Shown: positions 42,518 to 54,600, numbered from the stretch's first letter. The stretch: 64,000 bases of DNA from Cyanobacteria bacterium RUI128 (GCA_024695725.1 JAILHQ010000145.1:1-64000), one strand, 5' to 3'. Numbers and translations are program-made. The notes: generated by a model not told the origin, from the letters alone.

Positions 42518-43261
42518 TTATATATTAGTCCATACACATTCAGCAAGGAACAGATCTTCTCCTTCATTGTTAGTCAACTTATGAAGAGTTGTCTTGTCAT
42601 CTTTGAATTGTACCTGTGAAATAAGCGTTTCGCCGTAGCGTGTTTCTTTTTTGAACATCATATCAATTGTTTTTATCTTGCAATTATTTCTAAAATCAAA
42701 ACTTAGCGGTTCAAATGCCCAGACAATGTAGTTACCATTGTTTGCATGCCCGTTAACATCAAGGTCGTTGTATCTGACTTCAAAGACTTTTTCAAGCTGA
42801 ACGTCAGTTATCGGGGTTATCTTATTATATTTCAAATCATCTTCACGTTTTTCATTCGGAGGCATGCCCGGTATATCGCCGATAGCATTGGTAATAGGCA
42901 CCATTGAACGGGTAGCAATATCGACTATTGCCCATTGGCTTGCCATTCTGGCTATCACTTTACCGTTTTTTGACAGTTCAAAATCACGGAATGCAAACAG
43001 TTTATTATACCCTCTCGGCTCTGTTGTAAGTTCTAATTCCTGAATATCAAACGGATATTCTTCAAACTCCATACGATATTTAATCAGAAACCACGCATAA
43101 TTCATCGGATAAATTGTTGAATAACCAAAACCTTTATCTTCCGCATTTTTACTTGCAATATCCTGCAAAAAATTCAGAAGTGCATAAGGTTTCATAGCCA
43201 AATTTTGCTCTGTCTCCGAATATTTTATTGTTAATTTTTCTGTGTAACCGTCTTTAATCAT
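42518..43261 (-). CDS. Acyl-ACP thioesterase
   Basis: A double hot-dog protein of 247 residues. The N-terminal part has LLNFLQDIASKNAEDKGFGY and WFLIKYRMEFEEYP, the C-terminal part has the conserved DLDVNGHANNGNYIVW, where Asn and His form the active site. It releases free fatty acids from acyl carrier protein, setting chain length for lipids. Bacterial relatives of plant FatA/FatB have this size. It is divergent from the TolC fusion gene across a 109-bp gap. Confidence 0.9.
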   Translation of the reverse strand: MIKDGYTEKLTIKYSETEQNLAMKPYALLNFLQDIASKNAEDKGFGYSTIYPMNYAWFLIKYRMEFEEYPFDIQELELTTEPRGYNKLFAFRDFELSKNGKVIARMASQWAIVDIATRSMVPITNAIGDIPGMPPNEKREDDLKYNKITPITDVQLEKVFEVRYNDLDVNGHANNGNYIVWAFEPLSFDFRNNCKIKTIDMMFKKETRYGETLISQVQFKDDKTTLHKLTNNEGEDLFLAECVWTNI

Positions 43262-43370
43262 TGTAGAAATTGTAACACAAAATTAAGTTTATATTGCAAA
43301 TTAAGTATGTTGTTGTTATCATTGACTAGAAATATTGCAAAATGTGTGTTTTAACAGAGGAGTATAAGAG

Positions 43371-45935
43371 ATGAAGAAGATTTTATGTGCCTTTTTGGCA
43401 TGTGTAATCATGTTAATGAATGGTGGCGGTTACGCACTTGCTGCTAACGAAATGATGACAGGACAAGCAAGATTACAAGCAGCGCCAAACGCAAAAACAA
43501 TTGAACTTGCTTTTGTTTTTGACGGGCCATCAGATAAAAACGCAGAAGTTTTACAATTGTTCCAAAAGACAATTACACGATCATTGTTACCTGATTTTAA
43601 GGCTGTGTTCCCAAAAGACTTGGTATTTACCGGGGACTGGACAGAAAAAGGGGCAAGAAATGTTGCTGAAAAAGCTTTAGCTTCAAGAGCAAGAATGGTT
43701 GTTTCTTTAGGATATCTGTCAAGTGAATATTACACAGAAAAGAAAAATAAAAACAAATTTGTTATGACAATCGATCAATACGGTTTAAGAGACTTCGGGC
43801 CAAAAACATTCAACCCGATTGCTCAAAACGTAATCGACTTGACTACGTTCAAAAAATTAGTACCTACAATGAAAAAGACTGCTATTTTGATGAACGTAAA
43901 CTATTACAATATGAATAACAAAAACTGGAATGCAATTATCGCTAAGAGATTAAAAGAAAAAAATTGCGATTTAAACTTTGTTGTTATTCCGGTTAACAAT
44001 AACATTCAAGCATCATTATCAAAAATACCTAATGATGTAGATTCTGTTTTTGTAACACCGTTATTTAATATTACAAAAGCTCAGAGAAAAGAAGTTTACC
44101 AGTATATTAATAATAGAAAGTTACCTTCATTCTCAGCTGTCGGCCAGGAAGATGTTGATATAGGAGCTATGTTAGGTACATCAGCTGCTGACGTTGATAA
44201 GAAGTTGGCGGAATCAACTTCGTTCAATATTTATGGTGTATTAAAAGGTAATGCCGTGAAGAATGAAAAAATACCTTTCTTCGATGACAAGGTAATTTTC
44301 TTCAACTCTGATACAGCAGAATCTGTTGGCTACGTTGCACCATTAAGACTGTTAAATAACTGTATTATTATTACTCATAAAGAATTACCAAAGTATGACT
44401 TGGGTAAATTACTCGATACTTTAGATGAAAGCAACTTGGATATGGCAAGAAAGAAATTTCTTGTTAATGCCGCAAGAAGATCTGTTGCAAGTGCATATCT
44501 CAGATATCTTCCTACAGTAAGACTTGATTTAGGTTACCAAACATACAACAGTTCTTATGCCGAATCATACGCAGGTGTACCAACAAGAGCAGGGGCTTTC
44601 ACTTTCGGGATTGACCAAATTCTCTACTCTCCTGATTTGGTAACTAATATCATTGTTAAACATAAAAAATTGAAATTTGATAAGGCAGAGGCTGTACTTA
44701 CAAAAGCAAATATGGAATATCAGACAGGTAACCTGTATATTGATACACTAATGCTTGAGAATATGATTAAGGTTCAGCAAGAGCTGGTTCAAGAATCAAG
44801 AGAAAACCTTGCAATTGCACGTGTAAGACAAAAAACCGGCAAATGCGGTTATGAAGAAGTCCTTCGCTGGGCAGGTGATGTATCTGAATCAGAAAAGAAA
44901 CTGTTAAGCATGCAGGCTGAATACAAGAATGCGAAAATCCATATCAACAAACTTTTGTTCAAAGACCAAAAAACAGATTTTGCATTTGCGCCATTGACAG
45001 CAAAAGATCCTGCATTCTTTACATCTGATTTGAATATCATTGACCACGTAAGAAATCCTAAGAGATTAGAATTGTTTACAGAAAATTTAATTAAACAGGT
45101 TATTTACTTGTCACCTGAAACCACAAAGCTGAAAGCAGCTATAGGTATGAAAAAGGCAGAAATGAGTAATTATGCTCAAAAGTTTTTCATGCCAAATGCT
45201 AAAATGTCTTTGGAATGGACAAGAGTATTTGACAGACACTTACCTTACGAAAGTTCTGCACATAACCAATTGAGGGGTGCTACTGCATCTGCACAAAGTA
45301 CCGGTGCTCAAGCAAAATCATATGCTACATCTGCTGCACAAGCTGCTGCGGATCCGGCTAATGCCGCAGATATAATGGCTGCTGCTCCGGGAAATGCTGT
45401 TCAAGCAGGTGCTCAGGCTTTCCAAAATTATTACTTTAACACTCCATACCTTGGCTTGGATAAAGATTCTTTCAGATTCTTTATCGGTGCTCAATGGAAA
45501 CCAATTGAAGGTGGTCATAAGATTGCAGAAATTGCAAGATGTAAGGCTGAATTGAACGAATTAAAAGCATATTTAGAAGAAGTTAACACAGAGATAGAAA
45601 TGCAGGTTCGTTCAGTTGTAAACAGAGCAATCGCAAAATACTTTATGATTGAAAAATCATACAAAGCTATGTTTGCTGAAGCTGAGAACTATCAAATGGT
45701 TAAAGACAGATATCTCGTAGGACAAGCTTCTGTGACACAGTTGGCTGATGCTCAAAACTTGTACCACAAAGCAAAACTTGATGCTCTTAATTCCCAATAT
45801 GAATTCTTTAAAGAGCTTATTTGGGTACAACGCGGTTTGCTCTCAGTTAACTGGAATCACGCAAATCCTGAAGTCAAAGGTTGGATTAATAAGATTCCTA
45901 TCTTATTACCGGCAGAACCTGATTTCCAATTATAA
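43371..45935 (+). CDS. Periplasmic-binding-protein-like domain fused to a TolC-type outer-membrane protein, 854 aa
   Basis: A signal peptide (KKILCAFLACVIMLMNGGG, cleavage near residue 25) leads into residues about 30-345 that look like a two-lobed periplasmic binding protein of the ABC_sub_bind type (IELAFVFDGPSDKNAEVLQL, then VVSLGYLSSEYY and SVFVTPLFNITKAQRKE). Residues about 355-845 are a TolC/OEP domain: helical hairpins with LVQESRENLAIARVRQKTGK and RYLVGQASVTQLADAQNLYH, and strands such as RYLPTVRLDLGYQTYN. TolC proteins are normally about 450 residues; here nearly twice that. An Ala/Gln-rich insert is present near 640-690. A GAGG site and its own terminator suggest a single-gene unit. 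Confidence 0.85.
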   Translation: MKKILCAFLACVIMLMNGGGYALAANEMMTGQARLQAAPNAKTIELAFVFDGPSDKNAEVLQLFQKTITRSLLPDFKAVFPKDLVFTGDWTEKGARNVAEKALASRARMVVSLGYLSSEYYTEKKNKNKFVMTIDQYGLRDFGPKTFNPIAQNVIDLTTFKKLVPTMKKTAILMNVNYYNMNNKNWNAIIAKRLKEKNCDLNFVVIPVNNNIQASLSKIPNDVDSVFVTPLFNITKAQRKEVYQYINNRKLPSFSAVGQEDVDIGAMLGTSAADVDKKLAESTSFNIYGVLKGNAVKNEKIPFFDDKVIFFNSDTAESVGYVAPLRLLNNCIIITHKELPKYDLGKLLDTLDESNLDMARKKFLVNAARRSVASAYLRYLPTVRLDLGYQTYNSSYAESYAGVPTRAGAFTFGIDQILYSPDLVTNIIVKHKKLKFDKAEAVLTKANMEYQTGNLYIDTLMLENMIKVQQELVQESRENLAIARVRQKTGKCGYEEVLRWAGDVSESEKKLLSMQAEYKNAKIHINKLLFKDQKTDFAFAPLTAKDPAFFTSDLNIIDHVRNPKRLELFTENLIKQVIYLSPETTKLKAAIGMKKAEMSNYAQKFFMPNAKMSLEWTRVFDRHLPYESSAHNQLRGATASAQSTGAQAKSYATSAAQAAADPANAADIMAAAPGNAVQAGAQAFQNYYFNTPYLGLDKDSFRFFIGAQWKPIEGGHKIAEIARCKAELNELKAYLEEVNTEIEMQVRSVVNRAIAKYFMIEKSYKAMFAEAENYQMVKDRYLVGQASVTQLADAQNLYHKAKLDALNSQYEFFKELIWVQRGLLSVNWNHANPEVKGWINKIPILLPAEPDFQL

Positions 45936-45957
45936 GAATATGCCATAACATATAAAT

Positions 45958-45986
45958 AAAAAGCGGGGGTAATTCCCCGCTTTTTG
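45958..45986 (+). terminator. Terminator after the TolC fusion gene
   Basis: AAAAAGCGGGG (45958-45968) and CCCCGCTTTTT (45975-45985) form an 11-base stem with a six-base loop and a T-rich end. Confidence 0.9.
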
Positions 45987-46009
45987 TATAAAACATTTCT
46001 TTAAAACTA

Positions 46010-46037
46010 TTGTTTTTACCCCTTTAGCATTTATAAT
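46010..46037 (+). promoter_or_regulatory. Promoter of the lptB-lptF operon
   Basis: TTGTTT (46010-46015) and a perfect TATAAT (46032-46037) lie 16 bases apart, 29 bases before the lptB start, which has an AGAGGAAG site. Confidence 0.7.
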
Positions 46038-46065
46038 TGTATTAATATTTCAAGAGGAAGCTTAT

Positions 46066-46791
46066 ATGAGAATAGATGCAAATAATTTGATAAAGATATA
46101 CGGGGACAGAAGTGTTGTAAACGATATATCTTTTTATATGGACAAGGGCGAGGTAGTCTGTCTTTTAGGTCCAAACGGGGCAGGGAAGACAACAACCTTT
46201 TATATGGTAGTCGGTTTGATTAAGCCGAACGGAGGTAACGTTTTCATTGACGGTCAGGATATTACGACATGGCCGATGAACGAACGTGCAAGAGCTGGTA
46301 TCGGTTATCTTCCGCAAGAAAATTCTATTTTCAGAAACCTCAATGTTGAAGACAACATTAAACTTGTTCTTGAAATGAATGATAAGCTTACAGAGTATGA
46401 AAAATCAAAGAAACTTGAAGAGCTGTTAAGCGAATTTGGGGTATTAAAACTCAGAAAAGCACCTGCGGTAGCTTTATCAGGCGGTGAAAGAAGACGTGTA
46501 GAAATCGCAAGAGCATTGGCTGCAAGTCCTGATTTCATGCTGCTTGACGAACCGTTTGCAGGGATTGACCCTATCGCGATTGGAGAAATTAAAGATAACA
46601 TCAGAAAGATATCCGCCGAAAAAGGACTTGGGGTATTGATTACAGACCACAACCCTAAGGCAACATTATCTATCACAGACAGAGCATACGTAATTTTTGA
46701 CGGTAAGATTAAGATTCAGGGCAGAAGCGCAGATGTAGCGAATGACCCTGTCGCAAAAGAATTTTATCTAGGAAAGGATTTTCAACTCTAA
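46066..46791 (+). CDS. lptB: LPS export ABC transporter ATPase LptB
   Basis: The 241-residue ATPase has Walker A GPNGAGKTTT (38-47), Q-loop LPQENSIFRNLNVEDN, signature LSGGERRRVEIARAL and Walker B MLLDEPFAGIDPIAIG, all typical of LptB. It powers extraction of lipopolysaccharide from the inner membrane together with permeases LptF and LptG. Its stop overlaps the next gene as TAATG. The gene implies a lipopolysaccharide-bearing outer membrane. Confidence 0.93.
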   Translation: MRIDANNLIKIYGDRSVVNDISFYMDKGEVVCLLGPNGAGKTTTFYMVVGLIKPNGGNVFIDGQDITTWPMNERARAGIGYLPQENSIFRNLNVEDNIKLVLEMNDKLTEYEKSKKLEELLSEFGVLKLRKAPAVALSGGERRRVEIARALAASPDFMLLDEPFAGIDPIAIGEIKDNIRKISAEKGLGVLITDHNPKATLSITDRAYVIFDGKIKIQGRSADVANDPVAKEFYLGKDFQL

Positions 46792-47897
46792 TGAAAATCA
46801 CCATATTCGACAGGTACATATTCAAACAGGTGGCAATAACAACGTTTGTTGCGATATTGCTCTTTACCGTTGTCTGGATTGCGCCTGAAATGCTTCTGAA
46901 CACCATTAAAAAGGTATTAGAAGGCGAAATGACCGCTAGAACAGGGGTCGCATTTCTAATTGCACAATTGCCTTTGATTCTCAGTAAGGCTTTCCCTGTC
47001 GGTTTGCTTTTAGGTTCACTGTTTACGTTTGATAAACTGTGTAAAGATTCAGAACTTACGATTTTCAGAGCAGTCGGGATGCCGTTTTGGAGAATTGTAA
47101 GACCTGTACTTGCACTCAGTGTTATCGTTGCGGTTATGTGCTTTATGACAATAGATATTCTTGTCCCGAAATCGTCTGAAGTTGTCGCAAGAATAAAAGA
47201 TAAGAATCCTGTTTCGCAGTATATTTACACACAAAAAACAGATACAGGAAAGCCAACACTTGCCGTTGTCGTGTCAAAATACAACAGAAAAGAAATGCAT
47301 AGCGTGCTTGTGTTAGACTTTGCACATTCTAACTATACCGATTTACACGGTATATCAACAATTTGTATTGCAAAAAACGGGAAATTCTTTAATAACAGAT
47401 GGGAATTGTACGATATTACAAGATACAGAATATCTTCCGAGGGAATCTTTAACGATATTGATCACCTGAATCAGATGAATATCCTTGAAGGACATTTGGC
47501 AAGTGATATCTACACAATAATGAATTATTCAACCAAAAAAGAACGCGAAATAACGAATAAAAATCTGTGGAAATATATAGGGCTTCTGAAAAACGTAAGC
47601 CGTGATGAAGAAACCTATCATTTGATGCTGAACAAGTATTTTCAAAGATTTTTCCATCCGTTTATCTGTATGTTGATGGCGGTAATGGGGTGTTTATTAG
47701 GCTTCAGCAGACCAAGAGAACAGAGAATGTTCGGATTCGGTATTGCAATCGGCGCAATATTCTTGTATTATATAACTCTTCCGTTCTTTGACCTGTTGGC
47801 AGAAAAAGGGGTATTACCTCCGCTTATAACCGCAATGGTTCCGCCTCTGGCATTCTTCGGTTGTATAGTAGCGTTTTATAAATCAAAGGATCTGTAA
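46791..47897 (+). CDS. LPS export permease LptF/LptG family
   Basis: A 368-residue YjgP/YjgQ-family permease: two N-terminal membrane helices (ITTFVAILLFTVVWIA; LILSKAFPVGLLLGSLFTFD), a third near 100-120, a periplasmic beta domain (about 125-270) and three C-terminal helices. Only one such permease is seen next to lptB, so either it forms a homodimer or the partner is elsewhere, as occurs in cyanobacteria-related lineages. It overlaps the following gene as TAATG. Confidence 0.9.
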   Translation: MKITIFDRYIFKQVAITTFVAILLFTVVWIAPEMLLNTIKKVLEGEMTARTGVAFLIAQLPLILSKAFPVGLLLGSLFTFDKLCKDSELTIFRAVGMPFWRIVRPVLALSVIVAVMCFMTIDILVPKSSEVVARIKDKNPVSQYIYTQKTDTGKPTLAVVVSKYNRKEMHSVLVLDFAHSNYTDLHGISTICIAKNGKFFNNRWELYDITRYRISSEGIFNDIDHLNQMNILEGHLASDIYTIMNYSTKKEREITNKNLWKYIGLLKNVSRDEETYHLMLNKYFQRFFHPFICMLMAVMGCLLGFSRPREQRMFGFGIAIGAIFLYYITLPFFDLLAEKGVLPPLITAMVPPLAFFGCIVAFYKSKDL

Positions 47898-48688
47898 TGT
47901 TAAAAAGAATTATTTATTTATTGGTGTTCGTTATGTTTTGTAGTGTATCAGCTCGTGCAAGTGAAATATTTTATGACTACGCTGACGGAATTTATCATAT
48001 AGTAATTCCTGCCGGGAAAAAGATTGAGTTTGTATCAACCGAAAAATTAACCACAAACGCAGAAGTTCACAAACAAACAGGGGCAACTCTTACGGTTAAT
48101 GCAGGCTTTTTTGATCCGAAGAACCAAAAAACAATCTCTTTCGTGTACAATGACGGGTTATTATTAGAAAGTCCAATAGAAAATGAAAATTTAGTTTTTA
48201 ATGAAACAATTATGGAAAACTGGGATAAGGTAGGAAACAGGACTGAATTCAGAATAACCGAACACAACGGCGTTCTAAATTATGACATAGTGCCTCATAA
48301 TGCACCTTATCAAGGTAAACTTATTGCATCGGCTCAAGCAGGACCTATGTTGTTACCTGATTTAAGGTTGGAAGAAGAATTCTTTGTTGTAAGAAACGAA
48401 GAAGGCAGAGTAACAAGAGAATCTGCATCTGTACTTCATAAAACAGCAAGAACTCTTATCGGACTAAAAGGCAAAGATGTTCATATATTCATCGTAACAA
48501 CAGAACACCCTATGACTATTGCTGAAGCAAGAGATTTGTGCAAATCATACGGACTTGAAAAAGCAATGGCTTTTGACGGTGGGAGTTCAACCTCTGTTGA
48601 TTTCAAAAACGAATTGCACGTAACCTCTGTCGGCATCAGAACCGACGACACCGGCAGAAGACTCAAGTCATTTTTGATTGTAAAATAA
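47897..48688 (+). CDS. Secreted phosphodiester glycosidase-family protein (NAGPA domain)
   Basis: A signal peptide (LKRIIYLLVFVMFCSVSARA) is followed by a NAGPA-type domain: LTVNAGFFDPKNQKTISFVY, GKLIASAQAGPMLLPDL, ARTLIGLKGKDVHIFIV and the catalytic-site block AMAFDGGSSTSVDF near residue 230. Members remove N-acetylglucosamine from phosphodiesters or trim surface and teichoic-acid-like polymers. Being coupled to lptF suggests periplasmic work on envelope glycans. It converges on the giant gene with one base between stops. Confidence 0.85.
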   Translation: MLKRIIYLLVFVMFCSVSARASEIFYDYADGIYHIVIPAGKKIEFVSTEKLTTNAEVHKQTGATLTVNAGFFDPKNQKTISFVYNDGLLLESPIENENLVFNETIMENWDKVGNRTEFRITEHNGVLNYDIVPHNAPYQGKLIASAQAGPMLLPDLRLEEEFFVVRNEEGRVTRESASVLHKTARTLIGLKGKDVHIFIVTTEHPMTIAEARDLCKSYGLEKAMAFDGGSSTSVDFKNELHVTSVGIRTDDTGRRLKSFLIVK

Positions 48689-48689
48689 C

Positions 48690-51600
48690 CTATCTCCCAC
48701 CAAGAATGATGATTGGATAATCATTATCTCTTGCAAATTTTAAAAACTCTGCCGGACATTCGTCAATAGAGTTAACTTTTGCGACGAGGCCCATAATGCG
48801 TGGATTTATCGGAACAATTTCACTATGATTATCCTGATAAGTAAACACTAAATCATCACGAGATTGTTCAAGTACATCAACTAAATCTTGAGCTTTTATT
48901 GTTTTTCCATTAATTGTTATATCTTGTCTGATTTGTGTTGTATATTTCTTGGTTACAAGTTGTCGGCTTAGTTCTGCGTAATCACTTTCACTCAATTCAT
49001 ATCCTTTTTCTTGTAAATGAGTGAGTATTTGATTTCTCACATAAAGTCTGGTATCTCTTCCAAAATAATTTTCAAGTTGTTGCGGAGTAAATGTTCTATC
49101 CCCGACTGTTATATTTTCTTCTAATCTTGTTAAATAATTACCCTCTATTATCCCTCTTAATTGAGCAATCTCAGAATCAGAAAGATTTATTCCGTCATCT
49201 CTCAAACGAGAAACACCATCTGCAAACATATTATTTGAATAATTATCATATACCTTATTGAACAGTATTGCTTCAAATCTTTCTAAGCCTTTTTGATAGC
49301 CGGACGCTGTATTTGAGTGATACGCTTCAGAAATATTAGCTTGATCGACATCAAATACAAAACCGAAATCACGTCCACCATATGTTTTGCCACCTGAAGC
49401 CAATGTTAAAGTTGTTGACCACGCAGATTGATTTAAACTATTTTGAGTTAGTGATTTAACATTCGCCAGGCCATTCATATCGGTCATATGAATAATAAAT
49501 CTGGCATTGTCTTTTGTAGTCCCCGGAGCAAAACCGTAAGCTTCAAGTATAGGAACCGTAATTCTTCTATTATTTCTTTCAATTTCAACTGTTTGATCAG
49601 CAGTTATCTCATTGAAGTCTAAAACCTTCAGTTCTGATGCAGTACCCCCAATCATAACTGTTTTTCTTGGGAAAAACTCACCATTTCTTACAAACTTCGT
49701 ATCAAATACAAGATTAGAACGCTCATATATTTTAGTTACGGCATGTTCTATCGCCTGCATTTTTCGGGTCATAAACGCATCAAATTCTTCAGGAGTTCTT
49801 GCACCTTCAGAATATTGATAATGGAAGGTTGGGTTTACATTTTCAAAATCAGCTTTTGATAATATTTCATATATTTTTAAATCTTCAGGTCGTCTGCATC
49901 TTACAGCGACATCTTCAGCTGAGATTTTACCCTTATTATATTGTTCAAACCAATGATGATTTTCTACAATATCAATTATTCTATCTTTCATTTCCTGAGG
50001 AAATGGGAATTTATCAAGTATGGCTACTGCGTATTCACTACTTAGAGATTGGTGCCCAGGATCAGTAACACCTGCTTTTTTACCAAGATCATGAACAAGT
50101 GCTGATATTTTCAGGATAGTTTTATCTTTATCTGACAGCGTTTGATACAAAGGATGATTCATCGCACTTTGAAGTACATTTAATGTGTGAATATCAACGC
50201 TTCCTGCATGAGTACCGTGCTGTTCCTTTTGAATAATAGAGGTAAACTCAGGCAACCCCTGTATTAAGTCTGTCAAGACAGCGTCAACCTCTGCATTGCC
50301 TGTCATCACTTCATTTTTAGAAGTAAAAATTTCAATTTCTTCACGAACTCTTTCTGCAATTTGTCTTGCAGTTTCTGATACTTCTGTATTCTCAAATGGT
50401 TTATTATTTGGCAAACCTTCAAAGCCATAGTTGTTGTTACCAATTACAGTTCCGGGCACTAATCCGAAATGATTTAGTATTACTCTTCTTTCATTTTCAG
50501 GTAAATCTTTTAATAAATCATTTACTTTTATATTAAAATCTTCTCTTGAATATTTAAGCGGCAACCCTTTTGTTCCATATTGTGAGAAATCAAAAGTTCT
50601 GAAAACTTCTTCAGCTTTTGAATTATTATTTGCTAAAAAAGTACCAAATTTTTGCTGCTGATCTTTTGATACAGTTATGTGTGGACGGTGTGCGCCCAAT
50701 TGTGTCTTAAATTGAGAAATAAAATAATCAATATCGATATCACAGGTTTTCAATATATTTTTTGTCTTCTCATCGATACGGCTAAGTATATCCAAATGAT
50801 TTATTTTTTCAGCTAAAGATAATGATGATATATTTAACCTGTCGTATTTATTATAGAAGCATAATAAATTATAAATTTTAGATTTATCTATATCTTTTGA
50901 GTAACATAGCTTCTCTGCCACTGCAATATTACGTTCACCTACCTGCCCTATAATCATGGAAACATATTCTTTCGGGAAATCTTTGTCTGCACAGAGTTTT
51001 TCTGCGAATGCCATATTTTCTTTATTCAATACTTGTAATATTCCAGGTATGTCGTCCTTTGGAAAATCTTTGTCTGCACATAGTTTTTCTGCGAATGCCA
51101 TATTTTCTTTATTCAATACTCGTAATATTTCAGGGATGTCTATCTTTGGGAAATCTTCGTCTGCACAGAGTTTTTCTGCGAATGCCATATTTTCTTCATT
51201 TAATACTCGTAATATTGCAGATATGTCTCTAGTTGGGAAATCTTTGTCTGCACATAGTTTTTCCGCCAGCATCCTGTTTTGGTTATTCGTACTCGCAAGA
51301 ATACTTGGAATATAATTCCTAGAGAAATCTTTATCCGCACATAGTTTTTCTGCAAACGCAAGGTTTTCTTCATTTGTAGTTTTTAATATTGCCCAAATTA
51401 CTTCTCTAGGGAAATCTTTATCCGCACATAGTTTTTCTGCAAATGACAGATTCACTTTGTTTGTATTTTCCAATATCTGAAATATTGTATTTTTTGGGAA
51501 ATTTTTATCTGCGCATAGTTGTTCTGCTAGTGACATATTTTCCTCATTTACGCGACTAAGAACACTTGCCGCAAACTCTTTAGGGAAATCTTTATCTGCA

Positions 51601-54600
51601 CATAGTTTTTCTGCAAATGATAAGTTATGTTTATTCAGACTTTCTATAATATACCCGAGATTTTCCCTTGAAATATCCGCATTAGCACAAATATTTTGAA
51701 TTGTATCGAGATTTTCTTTAGTACATATATCTTTTAAAGAATGTAAGTAGTTATGTATACCAAATTTATTAATATGAGGCATATCATACAAAGCCTCAGC
51801 TAAAAGTATTTTTTCTTCACTATTACATCGTAGTAGAGTGAATAATAGTAAATTCGTCTCTTTTGGGAAATCTTTATATATTTTTTCCGCAAATGAAATA
51901 TTTTTGTCGTTCAATTCTTTACCAATAAGTTTTAACTCGAGCTGACTCATTTTCCCGTCATTAGTCAAATTACTTATTAAAGTATCAATTCGTTTTTTAA
52001 CATCTACATCTTCTGATGTTTCCAAAGCCGATTGAACTTTTTCCCCATCTTTGATTATTTCAGTTTGTACACCGTCTTTGTAGAAGTTTTCATATTGAGA
52101 TTTTAAATCTGTTTCTGAAAGATTTTGTTTTGATTCGACAAATTTACCATTTTTGTCATAGACGATTATGTTATATTTTTGTCCTGAATCATCTGTAGTC
52201 ACAACAAGTCTGTTACCCTCAGCATCAGTTATAATAGTGTGATTAGATCTATCGTGTTGAGCTTTTTCCATGAACACTTCGATGGTAGGATTGTTGATTT
52301 TTGTCGCAGTATCCGGATCTACTTTTCCGATGCAAACAGAACCTTTTTCACTATCCCAAATTGTTACGGAACCATCATCACGAATAACAAGTGAATCGTG
52401 CTGTTTACGTAGGTGTTTAATATCTTTTTCCGTCAGTACTCTTGCAGATAAATCGTCTGCCGCACGTAAATCTCTTGATGTAGCGGCAACCTGTTCTCTC
52501 ATGACTTCAGTCAAACCTTTTGCCATCATACCTTGGACAATTTCTTCAGGATTTGTTGTTGAATATATCTCTTCGCCGTTTTCAATAACTTTGTATTTCT
52601 TAACTCCGCCTTCTGTTTCTATTTGGACAGAAAATTTCATATTTTTAAACTGGTTCATCAGTGCTTTATTTTGTTGTCTGAGTTGTTTTGCACTTGCGTT
52701 CACACGACCGCCTGCAATCATATTCATAAATCTAGCAATTGCTTCACCCTGACCATTTTCCATTAACGCACTAATAATATCATCACCTGTCATAGCCTGG
52801 AAAACTGTATCTAAACTTATTTCAGCAGTAAATCCTGCGCCCTTGCTCAACGATGCATTAAGGAAATTAGCAGCATATCCTGTTCCTTTTTTAGAAATAA
52901 TATCCTTTACGCCATCTCCAAACGGACCTGATACGTAACTACCAAACAAACCAAACGCCATTGTAGTTGGAGCATTGTCTATTATTGCCTGTCGTTCTTT
53001 ATCAGTTGCAGCTGACACATAACTTACAACAGGCATTGCCGCTGTGCCTGAAATTTTTGTTATGTTATTAGCAAGCCTTTGCGCAGCCTTTGGTCCATAT
53101 TTTTCAGCCACATATTGATACATTCTTGCAGCACCTGATGCATTACGTCCTTCGTTCGCAGCCGTTATTCCTTCAGCCATAGATGAGCTTATTCCGCCGC
53201 CGATACCTCTTGTTACTGCAATTACAACAGCCATCTCTGCTGTTTCGCTAATAATACTTCTACCTATCAGCATATTGTTTAAATGAGTCATATCCGGAGG
53301 ATTTTCGCCATAAACCTCAACAAATCTTGATTTATACAAATCATACATTTGTGTTTCGAACGTTTTTGCTCGGTCTTCCGTATATGTTGTATTTTTATAT
53401 GAATACTGAGCCATAATTTCAGAAACCTGAGACTGCAGGTTATTTTTCAGATTAGTTAAAAATTGTTTCCACCAATTTTCATCATTATATTGATGTTTGC
53501 TAATGATTTCTTCCAATAAAGGATGACCTTGACCTAATATATCACACGCCATCAACATATATCTGGCTTTCAGATTATCGTTACGTTTTATATTTGTAGA
53601 TCTTTTATTGTAATAAATTGCGTGACATCTGTTTGATGCGTAGGTAGGAATATCAATTTGTTCGCAAGTCTTTATGTCAACACCAAAGCTCTGCAGTCTT
53701 TTAATATCGTCTTCTTTTACAAATTTAAACCAGTCGCCCACATCTTTGTCTGTTTTTTTGTCTATTGATAACAAATCAGAAATATCACCAATTTTATCGT
53801 TAAGAGACACTACAGAATTATATGCATCATATATTCTAATCATTGAATCTGCACTATCATACTTAAAATCTTTATTAAATTTTTTATTAAAAAGTGCATC
53901 AAATGCATTAATTCTCAATTCTTTTTGTGTATCTGTATAACCGGTATATGCACTTCTGCCTGCTTCATAAATAGATGTTTCCATAATACCGTTTCCGGAT
54001 GCCATCAATTCATTGGCACTACGTACACCATCAACAGATGTATTGTGCATATCGTTTATTGATTCTGTTCCGGATAGTGCACTGCACGCTTCAACAGCCA
54101 TATTACCAAAGCATTCCCATACATTCAAAGTATGATTTGCCGTCACATCCAATACATTATTGTGTACCTGATAATAGTGAAGTGCAGCAGCATCTTGAGA
54201 TTCCAAGCAATATCTGTAAGACCGTGCGTATTTTACATCAAATGGCATTACGTCAACATTTTTTCTTAAATTTCTGCCGTCATTTGTAACAATAGCCTCT
54301 CTCAATGTAGGAATGACGACATGTTTATTAAACTTAAAATTCATGAAACCCGGATTTTGAGTATGTTTTGTATGCAATTCAGAATATCTGATTGCCTGAA
54401 CTTCTCCATCAGGATAAAAATATGTGTGCATATAGTTTCCATCATAGTCTTCTACATAACTACTCTCAATATGTCCATCCGGAGTCAGCATTGTTTTCAT
54501 TGTGCTAAAATCAATATTTAAAACTGCATCTAAAAATCCTTTAAAGTCCGCATCTTTAATACCCTGTTTTTGTAAAGATACTGATATAGCCTGCAAATCT

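Noticed and set aside
48686..48692. Single-base gap between converging stops of the glycosidase and the giant gene as a possible overlap regulation site
   Set aside because: Tight convergence alone is common and no hairpin or T-run was seen there, so it is not reported as a separate finding.
50974..51670. Regular 87-bp repeats as a possible CRISPR array
   Set aside because: The repeats are in frame inside one long coding sequence and the whole unit repeats, with no unique spacers between short identical repeats.
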